Positions 1-5,909 of a stretch of 10,113 nucleotides of DNA are shown here, in pieces (the first letter of the stretch is position 1; the number at the start of each line of letters is the position of its first letter). This stretch comes from Pseudomonadota bacterium. Its GTDB lineage: Bacteria > Pseudomonadota > Alphaproteobacteria > Rhizobiales > Rhizobiaceae. The notes beneath the pieces are model-generated. The model had not been told where the DNA came from. It made no database searches and saw nothing but the letters and a program-made list of their open reading frames with translations. The stretch lies in assembly GCA_023416545.1 (NCBI GenBank), contig JAEZHO010000382.1, positions 1 through 10,113 of the forward strand, written 5' to 3'. The position numbers were made by a program, and so were the translations under genes.

Positions 1-990
1 GAACCACTCGTTGGAAGCGGTCAGCTCGGCATAGACCTGCTGCGCGGCGTTGAAGCAGGCCTCGAGGATTTCCTGGCTGAACGGGCGCAGGATCGTGCCG
101 TCGGCGACGAGCTGCTTGACCGCGCCCGGGTTCTTGGCGTCGTACTTCGCCATCATGCTGGTATTGGCATAGGCGCAGGCATCGGTCAGCGCTGCCTGGT
201 AGTTCTTGGGCAGGTTGTTCCACTGGTCGAGATTGACGAAGGAGTGGATGACCGGGCCGCCTTCCCAGAAGGCAGGGTAATAGTAGTACTTGGCGACCTT
301 GTAGAAGCCGAGCTTCTGGTCGTCATAGGGACCGACCCACTCGGCCGCATCGATCGTGCCCTTCTCGAGAGCGGGATAGATGTCGCCGCCGGCGATCTGC
401 TGCGGCACGACGCCCAGCTTCTCGACGACCTTGCCGGCAAGCCCGGCGATGCGCATCTTGACGCCCCTGAAGTCGTCGACCGTGTTGATCTCCTTGCGGA
501 ACCAGCCGCCCATCTGGGCGCCGGTATTGCCGGAGATCATGCCGTAGAGACCGTGGGTCGCGTAGAACTCGTTGAGGAGCTTGTTGCCATTGCCCTCGTA
601 GAACCAGGAATTGGTCAGGCGGGCGTTGAGGCCGAACGGGATCGCGGTGCCGATCGCGAAGGTCGGATCCTTGCCGACATAGTAGTAGGAGCAGGTATGG
701 CACATCTCGACCGTGCCGGCGCTGACGGCGTCGGCAGCCTGGAGGCCGGGGACGATTTCACCGGCCGCGAAGGGCTGGATGACGAAGTTGCCGCCCGTGG
801 CATCGGAAACGCGGCGTGCGATGTCCTCGGCGCCGCCATAGATGGTGTCGAGCGACTTCGGGAACGAAGACGTCAGACGCCAGGTGATCTTCGGATTTTC
901 CTGGGCAATGGCCGGGGCCGCCAGCGCCGTGGCCGCGGCCGCGCCGGCCCCCGTTACTGCCGCCCTCCTGAAGAATGAACGACGATCCAT
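1..990 (-). CDS. dctP: TRAP transporter substrate-binding protein, Tat-exported (3' end missing)
   Basis: This is the periplasmic solute receptor of a tripartite ATP-independent (TRAP) uptake system, which hands a carboxylate-type substrate to a DctQ/DctM membrane complex. The ATG at 990 is preceded by a strong ribosome site, GGGAGGTAAT, and 330 codons are visible before the left edge without a stop; the family usually has about 360. Residues 1-30 form a twin-arginine signal (RRSFFRR, then an Ala-rich stretch ending AIAQ). The mature part starts ITWRLTSSFPKSLDTIYGGA and contains MRIAG with Arg180, in the position of the conserved carboxylate-binding Arg of the family, and AAEWVGP around 215-221. 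The long-signal form resembles the FcbT1/TakP branch (COG4663) more than classic succinate DctP. The membrane subunits would lie off the left edge. The substrate cannot be read from sequence; 2-oxoacids or other organic acids are a guess. Confidence 0.92.
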   Translation of the reverse strand, partial: MDRRSFFRRAAVTGAGAAAATALAAPAIAQENPKITWRLTSSFPKSLDTIYGGAEDIARRVSDATGGNFVIQPFAAGEIVPGLQAADAVSAGTVEMCHTCSYYYVGKDPTFAIGTAIPFGLNARLTNSWFYEGNGNKLLNEFYATHGLYGMISGNTGAQMGGWFRKEINTVDDFRGVKMRIAGLAGKVVEKLGVVPQQIAGGDIYPALEKGTIDAAEWVGPYDDQKLGFYKVAKYYYYPAFWEGGPVIHSFVNLDQWNNLPKNYQAALTDACAYANTSMMAKYDAKNPGAVKQLVADGTILRPFSQEILEACFNAAQQVYAELTASNEWF

Positions 991-1277
991 GTATTACCTC
1001 CCAAAAAGACAAAACCGCTGGGAAGGTCTTCTTCCCATCTCCCCGGTTAGCCGCGGAGGTAACCATGTCCCATTCGGACGCGCAAGTATCGCCGCGCCTA
1101 TTCATTGGTTGCGTATGACATTTTACTAGGGTGATCTGTCCGAGACACAGTCGGGCCGCCATCCCGGAAGGGTCGCCACGGCGGCATCCGTCCCGGCGGA
1201 TCGGCCTGCGTCAGCCGGACTGCTTGACAGCGGGGACAATCCGGCGCCAGAAATCCCCGCAGTTCCGGAGACCGTAA
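991..1277. promoter_or_regulatory. Divergent control region between dctP and puuD-like gene
   Basis: This 287-bp gap holds the start signals of both divergent genes. Its middle part (about 1100-1130) is clearly AT-richer than its surroundings. Visible elements are: the dctP ribosome site at 993-1002; a 6-bp hairpin GGGAAG/CTTCCC at 1020-1036; a small palindrome TGTC-CGA-GACA at 1137-1147; a GTATGAC core at 1113-1119 that loosely resembles FadR-type GntR half operators; and on the minus strand a TAAAAT -10-like word at 1125-1120. No convincing -35 partner was found for that word, so the dctP promoter position is only tentative. Confidence 0.45.
1224..1254 (+). promoter_or_regulatory. Possible promoter of the puuD-like gene
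   Basis: A perfect TTGACA (-35 consensus) lies at 1224-1229. The -10 is weak: AGAAAT at 1249-1254 with a long 19-bp spacer, matching consensus at three of six bases. The ribosome site GGAG follows at 1267-1270, seven bases before the ATG at 1278. A regulated promoter that needs an activator would fit, but this is a weak call. Confidence 0.3.
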
Positions 1278-2093
1278 ATGTCCAAGCCGATCGTTGCCCT
1301 GCCCGCCGACATCCGCCACTTCGATGGCACCGACTGGCACGCCACGCCGAACCAGTACGTCAGGGCGGCCCTCAAGGTGGCGGACGTGATGACCTTCATC
1401 ATCCCCGCCTTCGAGGACGGCAACGATGCCGACGCGATCCTCGACCGGGTCGACGGCCTTCTCGTCTCGGGCTCCGCCTCCAATGTCCATCCCTCGCTCT
1501 ACGGCAAGGAAGCGACGGACGTGGACGGGCCCTACGACATGGCCCGGGACGCGACCTCCCTGCCCCTCATCCGCCGCGCCATCGAGCGCGGCATCCCGCT
1601 GCTCGCCATCTGCCGCGGGCTGCAGGAACTGAACGTCGCGCTGGGCGGGACGCTTGCAAGCGAGATACAGGAACAGCCGGGCATCTGGGACCACCGCAAG
1701 CCGCCCGTGCCGGAGCGCGACCACATGTATGCCATCCGCCAGCCGGTCTTCGTGCGCGAGGGCAGCTGCATTGCCCGCCATCTGGGCCTGTCTGGCGAGG
1801 TGCAGATCAATTCCCTGCACCGCCAGGCAATCGCCGAGACGGCGCCGCGGCTGGCGGTCGAGGCGACGGCAGAGGACGGGACGATCGAGGCGGTTTCGGT
1901 GATCGACGCCAAGGGCTTCGCCGTCGGCGTGCAGTGGCACCCGGAATACTGGGCCGAGACGGATGCCCCGTCCCGCGCCCTCTTCGAGGCATTCGGAAAG
2001 GCGGTGCGGGACTATGCCGCGACCCGCCGGCCGGACGCGCCTCCCACGACGCTTGCCGCCGCTATCCGCCAGGCGGGCGCGGCGGCGAAGTAG
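1278..2093 (+). CDS. puuD: Gamma-glutamyl-gamma-aminobutyrate hydrolase-like class I glutamine amidotransferase
   Basis: Family members cleave the gamma-glutamyl amide bond of gamma-glutamyl-GABA, a step of the glutamylated putrescine route, or of related gamma-glutamyl amines. The 271-residue protein (E. coli PuuD is about 254) carries the complete class I amidotransferase triad: nucleophile Cys112 in AICRGLQELN, and His221 and Glu223 in QWHPEYW. The SGSASNVHPSLYG segment near 64-76 corresponds to the PuuD version of the oxyanion-side motif, and ICRGLQELNVALGGTL is also characteristic of PuuD. The ATG is set by GGAG seven bases upstream. The gene diverges from dctP and ends 4 bp from the convergent dehydrogenase gene. 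No puuA, puuB or puuC partners are in view, so the true substrate may be another gamma-glutamyl compound. Family is secure; exact substrate is inferred. Confidence 0.9.
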   Translation: MSKPIVALPADIRHFDGTDWHATPNQYVRAALKVADVMTFIIPAFEDGNDADAILDRVDGLLVSGSASNVHPSLYGKEATDVDGPYDMARDATSLPLIRRAIERGIPLLAICRGLQELNVALGGTLASEIQEQPGIWDHRKPPVPERDHMYAIRQPVFVREGSCIARHLGLSGEVQINSLHRQAIAETAPRLAVEATAEDGTIEAVSVIDAKGFAVGVQWHPEYWAETDAPSRALFEAFGKAVRDYAATRRPDAPPTTLAAAIRQAGAAAK

Positions 2094-2097
2094 TCGG

Positions 2098-3060
2098 TCA
2101 GGCCTGGACCGGGGTTTCCGGAACCGGCGTCAGCACCTTGCGTTCGCGGAACCAGCCGACGAGATTGTCGACGACCAGGTCGGCCATGGCGTTGCGCGTC
2201 GGCACCGAGGCCGAGGCCACATGCGGCAGCAGGCAGGCATTCGGAAGGTCGAGCAGCGCCTGCGGGACATTCGGTTCGTCGTAGAAGACGTCCAGCCCGG
2301 CGGCGGCGATGGTACCGGTGCGGAGCGCATCGGCGAGCGCCTCCTCGTCGACGCTCGTGCCCCGTCCGACATTGACGAAGACGCCGTTCGGGCCGAGCGC
2401 GGAGAAGATCTCGGAGGTGAAGATCTTGTGGGTCGCGGCCGTGCCGGGCACGATCGAGATCAGTGTGTCCACCTCCTCGGCCATGGCCTTCAGCGACGGA
2501 TAATAGGTGTAGTGCAACCCCTCCTTGCGGGTGCGGGTATGGTAGCCGATCCTGACCTTGAAGGGCTCGAGCCGCTTGGCGATCTCCATGCCGATCCGGC
2601 CGAGGCCGAGGATGCCCACCGTGCGCCCCCGCAAGGACAGCGGCGTCAGCGGATAGGGCCCCTCGCTCTTCCAGCGTCTCTCGCGAAGATAGGTTTCCGC
2701 GCGAGGATACTGGCGGATCGTGTTGAGAAGCAGCGCGATCGTCGTATCGGCGACTTCGTCGTTCAGCACGTCAGGCGTATGCGTGACGATGATGCCGCGC
2801 TCCACGGCCTTCTTCGTGTCCACCCCGTCATAGCCGACGCCGAAGTTGGAGACGACTTCCAGGTTCGGCAGCCTTTCGATCCAGCTGTTGTCCAGCGCAC
2901 CGGAAACGGCCACGCCCCGGATCCTGTCGCGGAGGCCGGCGTCGATGTCGGTCGCCGGACCCATCGGGACGGCGACGATCTCGAAGCTTTCCTTCAGGCG
3001 CTCGAGGACGCGCGGATGGATGCGGCCGGGAACGAGTATGGCAACGGGCTGCTGGGACAT
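2098..3060 (-). CDS. D-2-hydroxyacid dehydrogenase (glyoxylate/hydroxypyruvate reductase type)
   Basis: This is a cytoplasmic NAD(P)-dependent oxidoreductase that interconverts 2-oxoacids and D-2-hydroxyacids; GhrB-like members reduce glyoxylate, hydroxypyruvate or 2-ketogluconate. The 320-residue length is normal. Visible features are the substrate-loop NFGVGYDGVD (72-81), the nucleotide-binding GLGRIG (152-157), and the catalytic set Arg233 (VGRG), Glu262 (DEP) and His280 (LPHVAS). After the second beta strand the sequence reads YHTRTRK (173-179); basic residues here usually favour NADPH over NADH. The ATG at 3060 has AGGAAA nine bases upstream. Only 21 bp separate it from the lacI stop on the same strand, so the two are probably cotranscribed. 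The substrate is not determined by sequence alone; a sugar-acid or hydroxyacid fits the LacI neighbour. Confidence 0.92.
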   Translation of the reverse strand: MSQQPVAILVPGRIHPRVLERLKESFEIVAVPMGPATDIDAGLRDRIRGVAVSGALDNSWIERLPNLEVVSNFGVGYDGVDTKKAVERGIIVTHTPDVLNDEVADTTIALLLNTIRQYPRAETYLRERRWKSEGPYPLTPLSLRGRTVGILGLGRIGMEIAKRLEPFKVRIGYHTRTRKEGLHYTYYPSLKAMAEEVDTLISIVPGTAATHKIFTSEIFSALGPNGVFVNVGRGTSVDEEALADALRTGTIAAAGLDVFYDEPNVPQALLDLPNACLLPHVASASVPTRNAMADLVVDNLVGWFRERKVLTPVPETPVQA

Positions 3061-3081
3061 GCTGTTTGTTTTCCTTCGACT

Positions 3082-4104
3082 TCAGCTGCGGGGTCGGTAG
3101 ATGCCGGTGGATTGGCGGATGCGCATCTCCGGCTTGATGAGGTGGATGCCGTCCGGCTCGTGGCTGCCGGCAAGCCGGTCGAGGAGCGCGCGCGCCGCGA
3201 GCCGGCCCACCTCGCTCTGGCCGTTCCAGACCGTGGTCAGCGCCGGCATGGCGATCGAGGCTTCCTCCAGATCGTCATAGCCGGTGACGGAGATGTCCAC
3301 GCCGGGCACCAGTCCCGCACGGGCGATGCCGTTCATCAGGCCGATGGCGACGAGGTCGTTCCAGCAGACCGCCGCGGTCGGTTTCTGCGGCAGCGACAGG
3401 AAATGCACCGCCGCCTCGAACCCGCCCTGCTTGGAGCGGGGGCCGGGAATGCGCAGGTTCGGATCGACCGCGATGCCTGCCTTGCGCAACGCGTTGACAT
3501 AACCCTGGTAGCGGTCGCGGCCGGTCGAGGTCTGGTCCGTGCCGCCGATCATGGCGATGACCCGGTGGCCGAGCCCGATGAGATGGTTGGTGGCAAGCGA
3601 AATGCCGTAGCTGTCGTCGCCGCGATACATCGGCAGGCTGACGCCCTCCATCGACCGCGCGACGAGGATCGCCGGCATGCCGTTGGCCTCGGCGAGCTTG
3701 ACGTCCTCCACCGGCGTTCCGATCGCGGGCGACATGATCACCCCGTCGCCGCCCAGCTGCAGCAGCGTCTCGATGAACGTCCGCTGCTTCTCGACGGAAT
3801 CGTAGTGGTTGGAGAGAATGAAGGTCTGGCCGCTACGGTCGAGTTCGCTCTCGATGGCCTTCAGGATTTCCCCGTAGAACGGGTTCATGATGTCGTGCAC
3901 CACGACGCCGACGATGCCGGACCGGGAGGTCCTGAGGCTCGCGGCGCGACGATTGTAGATATAGCCGAGCGCGCGCGCCTGCTCCTTGATCTTCTCGCGG
4001 GTATCCGCCGCCACCAGGGGGCTGTCACGCAAGGCGAGAGAAATGGTCGCGGTGGAGAGGCCGAGGCTTTCGGCAATCGTCGACAGCTTGATCTTTTGCG
4101 CCAC
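3082..4104 (-). CDS. LacI-family transcriptional repressor
   Basis: This is a DNA-binding repressor, probably of the dehydrogenase gene directly downstream and of itself. The 340-residue length is typical. The N-terminal helix-turn-helix spans about residues 7-26 (IAESLGLSTATISLALRD), followed by the hinge region around NRRAASLRT (51-59). The remaining part is the periplasmic-binding-protein-like effector domain, starting GIVGVVVHDIMNPFYGE and containing VTGYDDLE. The start is GTG at 4104, supported by GGAGGGG a few bases upstream. A nested AT-rich palindrome lies 34-64 bp before the start, in the right place for autoregulation. The effector is unknown; LacI regulators usually sense sugars or sugar acids, which would suit a 2-hydroxyacid dehydrogenase partner. 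Confidence 0.94.
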   Translation of the reverse strand: MAQKIKLSTIAESLGLSTATISLALRDSPLVAADTREKIKEQARALGYIYNRRAASLRTSRSGIVGVVVHDIMNPFYGEILKAIESELDRSGQTFILSNHYDSVEKQRTFIETLLQLGGDGVIMSPAIGTPVEDVKLAEANGMPAILVARSMEGVSLPMYRGDDSYGISLATNHLIGLGHRVIAMIGGTDQTSTGRDRYQGYVNALRKAGIAVDPNLRIPGPRSKQGGFEAAVHFLSLPQKPTAAVCWNDLVAIGLMNGIARAGLVPGVDISVTGYDDLEEASIAMPALTTVWNGQSEVGRLAARALLDRLAGSHEPDGIHLIKPEMRIRQSTGIYRPRS

Positions 4105-4137
4105 GTCCCCTCCGGCCAGGCAAGTACCGGCTCGGGC

Positions 4138-4177
4138 CGGATTTAAAATCTTTAAATAATTAAATCCGAGATCGCAA
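4138..4177 (-). promoter_or_regulatory. Probable lacI promoter with nested palindromic operator
   Basis: Two overlapping perfect inverted repeats are present: CGGATTTAA (4138-4146) with TTAAATCCG (4160-4168), and ATTTAAA-ATC-TTTAAAT (4141-4157). On the minus strand TTGCGA (4177-4172) could be the -35 and TAAAGA (4154-4149) the -10, with a 17-bp spacer. The palindromes cover the spacer and the -10, as expected for repressor control. The stretch is strikingly AT-rich for this GC-rich window. A further CCGGC/GCCGG hairpin (4127-4140) lies in the leader. Confidence 0.5.
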
Positions 4178-4203
4178 CTGCCCGGCGAGAGCGTTCCAAC
4201 AAC

Positions 4204-4725
4204 TTATTCGGGGGCCTGCAGGGGGGCATGCAGCGGGGCATGCAGCGGGGCATGCAGATTGTCGTCGAGCGCCCGCAGGAGCCGCATCAGCGTGCGGATT
4301 TCCTTGCCCGAGAAATCCCTGAGCGCAAGCTCGCCGCAGGCCGCGACGCTCTGCTCGATCCGCGCGACGCTCGCCCGGCCGGCGTCGGTGAGGAACACTT
4401 TCGTCAGGCGCCCGTCCTCGCCGTCATCGCCGCGGCGCACGAAGCCCTGCGCCTCCATGCGTCCGATCGTGCGGGTCATGGTGGGGGCCTTGACGCCGAG
4501 ATGGGCCGCGAGCTGGCCGGCCGTCAGCCCGTCTTCCTCCGCAAGCGCGAGGATCACGCCGTCCTGGCCCGCGTAGAGGCCGCTTTCGGCAAGGCTTCGG
4601 CTGAGCGCGGTACGCAGCGAGCGGGCGGCCTGGGTGAGCCCGGCCGCAAGATCGGCCGGAGCGAAGGCTTCCGCATCCTTTTTCTTGCCGTCCTTGCTCT
4701 TCTTGCCGTCCTTCTTCTTGGCCAT
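4204..4725 (-). CDS. MarR-family transcriptional regulator with repetitive tails
   Basis: This winged-helix regulator is probably dimeric and controls itself and/or the divergent creatininase-family gene. The ATG at 4725 was chosen because GGAAGGG stands just upstream; an in-frame ATG at 4782 would add 19 unconserved residues and run across the inverted repeat and putative -10. The 173-residue protein has a Lys-rich head (MAKKKDGKKSKDGKKKD), a MarR core with GLTAGQLAAHLGVKAP leading into the recognition helix (about 79-94), the wing with DGRLTKVFLT (about 104-113), and a long C-terminal dimer helix. It ends in three HAPL units plus QAPE. Both tails come from short tandem DNA repeats and look like recent expansions. 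Ligand unknown. Confidence 0.88.
   Translation of the reverse strand: MAKKKDGKKSKDGKKKDAEAFAPADLAAGLTQAARSLRTALSRSLAESGLYAGQDGVILALAEEDGLTAGQLAAHLGVKAPTMTRTIGRMEAQGFVRRGDDGEDGRLTKVFLTDAGRASVARIEQSVAACGELALRDFSGKEIRTLMRLLRALDDNLHAPLHAPLHAPLQAPE
4211..4258. repeat. 12-bp tandem repeat at the 3' end of marR
   Basis: Four 12-bp units follow one another: a diverged GGGGCCTGCAGG, two exact GGGGCATGCAGC, and a last GGGGCATGCAGA. The unit length is a multiple of three, so copy-number changes add or remove one four-residue unit (HAPL on the minus strand) without breaking the reading frame. Confidence 0.9.
4682..4713. repeat. 18-bp-period direct repeat in the 5' end of marR
   Basis: The 14-bp word TTCTTGCCGTCCTT occurs at 4682-4695 and again at 4700-4713, a period of 18 bp. 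On the minus strand it encodes the repeated Lys-Asp-Gly-Lys-Lys pattern of the regulator's basic N-terminal tail. Confidence 0.75.
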
Positions 4726-4740
4726 CTGCCCTTCCCGCTT

Positions 4741-4767
4741 CCGTGCCCACGCCGGCACGGCTATAGA
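4741..4767. promoter_or_regulatory. Inverted repeat and palindromic -10 between marR and the creatininase-family gene
   Basis: A perfect 7-bp inverted repeat, CCGTGCC (4741-4747) and GGCACGG (4754-4760), with a 6-bp spacer forms a 20-bp element of the size MarR dimers bind. Directly next to it CTATAG (4761-4766) is its own reverse complement and gives TATAGA on the plus strand and TATAGC on the minus strand, so it may serve as -10 in both directions. No strong -35 is seen on either side. Promoter function is inferred; the symmetry is directly visible. Confidence 0.5.
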
Positions 4768-4807
4768 CTTCGGTCCATGCATAGCGAAACGAGGGATGGA
4801 CCGCCAG

Positions 4808-5599
4808 ATGCCTCACCCACGGCCGCAATTCGCCGACAACGAGAAGACCCTTTCGCCGGCGGAACGCAGCGACTGGATCGCCGTCCTGCCGCTCGGCGCC
4901 CATGAGCAGCACGGCCCGCACCTGCCCTTCGACACCGACACCCTCATCGCGACCGGGATCGTCGACCAGCTGGTCCAGGCCATCCCCGCTCGTCTTCCGG
5001 TCACCTTTCTGCCCACGGAGCCGGTGGGCTACTCGATCGAGCACATGGATGTTGCCGGAACGAGGACCCTTTCGTTCGATGAGGCGGTGACGCGGTGGCT
5101 CAGGATCGCCGAGGACCTGCACCGCCAGGGCATCCGCAAGTTCGTGATGCTGAACGCCCATGGCGGCAATGCGCCGCTGATGACCATCGTCGCCACCGAG
5201 GCGCGCATCCGCTTCAACATGCTGGCCGTGGCCACGAGCTGGACCCGCTTCGGCCTGCCCGAGGGCCTGATCGCGCCGGAAGACAGGGCGATCGACATCC
5301 ACGGCGGCGACATCGAGACCTCGGTCATGCTGGCGCTCCATCCGGACCGGGTGGACATGGCGAGGGCGCAAGCCTTCACCTCCCGGCAGGCGGAATTCGC
5401 CCGCCGCTTCCGGCATCTCCGCGCCTACGGCCCGCATGCCTTCGGCTGGAGGATGTCCGACCTCAACCCGCAAGGCGTCGCCGGAAACGCGACCGCCGCG
5501 ACCGCGGAGAAGGGCGAGGCGATCCTCGGCCACGCGGTCAAGGGCATCGTGGAACTGCTGGAAGACGTGGCGGCCTTCGACGTGGCGGAGCTGGGGTAG
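4808..5599 (+). CDS. Creatininase-family metal-dependent amidohydrolase
   Basis: The family hydrolyses cyclic or linear amides with a two-metal centre (creatininase, formamidopyrimidine deformylase, MftE-type peptidase). The metal-site pattern is intact: Glu33 and His35 in HEQHGPH, Asp44 in DTD, His118 in NAHGGN, and Glu170 in HGGDIETS. The HGGN version, rather than the His-Tyr-Glu reported for true creatininase, places it with the ArfB/MftE-like branch, so creatinine is not the likely substrate. Length is 263 residues, normal for the family. The ATG at 4808 is preferred because GGA sits seven bases upstream; the in-frame ATG at 4796 has its only purine-rich word touching the start codon. Upstream in-frame codons lie inside the promoter region. 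The gene diverges from marR, which may regulate it. Substrate unknown. Confidence 0.88.
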   Translation: MPHPRPQFADNEKTLSPAERSDWIAVLPLGAHEQHGPHLPFDTDTLIATGIVDQLVQAIPARLPVTFLPTEPVGYSIEHMDVAGTRTLSFDEAVTRWLRIAEDLHRQGIRKFVMLNAHGGNAPLMTIVATEARIRFNMLAVATSWTRFGLPEGLIAPEDRAIDIHGGDIETSVMLALHPDRVDMARAQAFTSRQAEFARRFRHLRAYGPHAFGWRMSDLNPQGVAGNATAATAEKGEAILGHAVKGIVELLEDVAAFDVAELG

Positions 5600-5606
5600 G
5601 TCCGCG

Positions 5607-5657
5607 TTGCGAACGGCTACACAATCGGTTATCCTTTTACTACACAAGGAGGCGCCG
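5607..5657 (+). promoter_or_regulatory. vapBC promoter with flanking direct repeats and strong ribosome site
   Basis: TTGCGA (5607-5612) and TATCCT (5630-5635) are separated by 17 bp and form a plausible sigma-70-type promoter. The 8-bp word CTACACAA occurs at 5617-5624 and 5640-5647, on either side of the -10, a possible operator pair for VapBC autorepression. AAGGAGG (5646-5652) is a near-perfect ribosome site five bases before the vapB ATG, overlapping the second repeat. Confidence 0.5.
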
Positions 5658-5909
5658 ATGACGTTGAACATCCGGAACAAGCAGGCGGATGCCCTGGCGC
5701 GCGAACTGGCGGAACTCGACCGCACGACGATCACCGATGCAATCGTAACTGCCCTGCGTGAAGCGATTGCCGCCCGGCTCAGGAACGAGACCCCGCGCGA
5801 TACCGCCAGGAGGATATTGGCAAAACGTGGCCTTGCCTTCAGGCCCGGTCGGCGTCCCGCCGACCCCGAAGCGTTTCACGATCTCGACCACCCACTGGAT
5901 TCCGACTGA
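5658..5909 (+). CDS. vapB: VapB-family antitoxin (PSK_trans_fac / Rv0623 type)
   Basis: This is the antitoxin of a type II toxin-antitoxin pair; it neutralises the VapC nuclease by direct binding and represses the operon. The 83-residue protein starts MTLNIRNKQADALARELAEL, the beta strand and first helix of the Rv0623-type antitoxin fold, followed by a second helix with TTITDAIVTALREAI. The C-terminal part (FRPGRRPADPEAFHDLDHPLD) is the usual arginine- and acid-rich tail that occupies the toxin active site. AAGGAGG five bases before the ATG makes the start certain. Its TGA (5907-5909) overlaps an ATG at 5909, the usual coupling to the toxin, but that ATG is out of frame with the PIN domain. 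Confidence 0.9.
   Translation: MTLNIRNKQADALARELAELDRTTITDAIVTALREAIAARLRNETPRDTARRILAKRGLAFRPGRRPADPEAFHDLDHPLDSD

Noticed and set aside
1098..1940. 280-codon minus-strand frame
   Set aside because: It is antisense to the puuD-like gene, which has a full catalytic triad and a good ribosome site.
1963..4146. 727-codon open frame on the plus strand
   Set aside because: It lies opposite the dehydrogenase and lacI genes, both with complete family motifs, and its translation is Arg/Asp/Gly/His-rich without any recognisable domain; it is a high-GC antisense shadow.
4634..4807. Upstream extension of the creatininase-family gene, including a hydrophobic stretch resembling a signal peptide
   Set aside because: The segment is the reverse reading of the lysine-rich head of MarR and runs through the intergenic promoter region; the hydrophobicity is a by-product of AAG codons read backwards.
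4424..5734. 436-codon open frame on the minus strand
   Set aside because: It crosses the marR gene and lies opposite the creatininase-family gene, and has the composition of a GC-rich shadow frame.
5758..5898. N-terminal extension of vapC from an ATG inside vapB
   Set aside because: It would overlap most of vapB, and the extra residues are Pro/Gly-rich and unlike any VapC N-terminus. The GTG at 5827 has an AGGAGG 13 bases upstream, too far to be persuasive.
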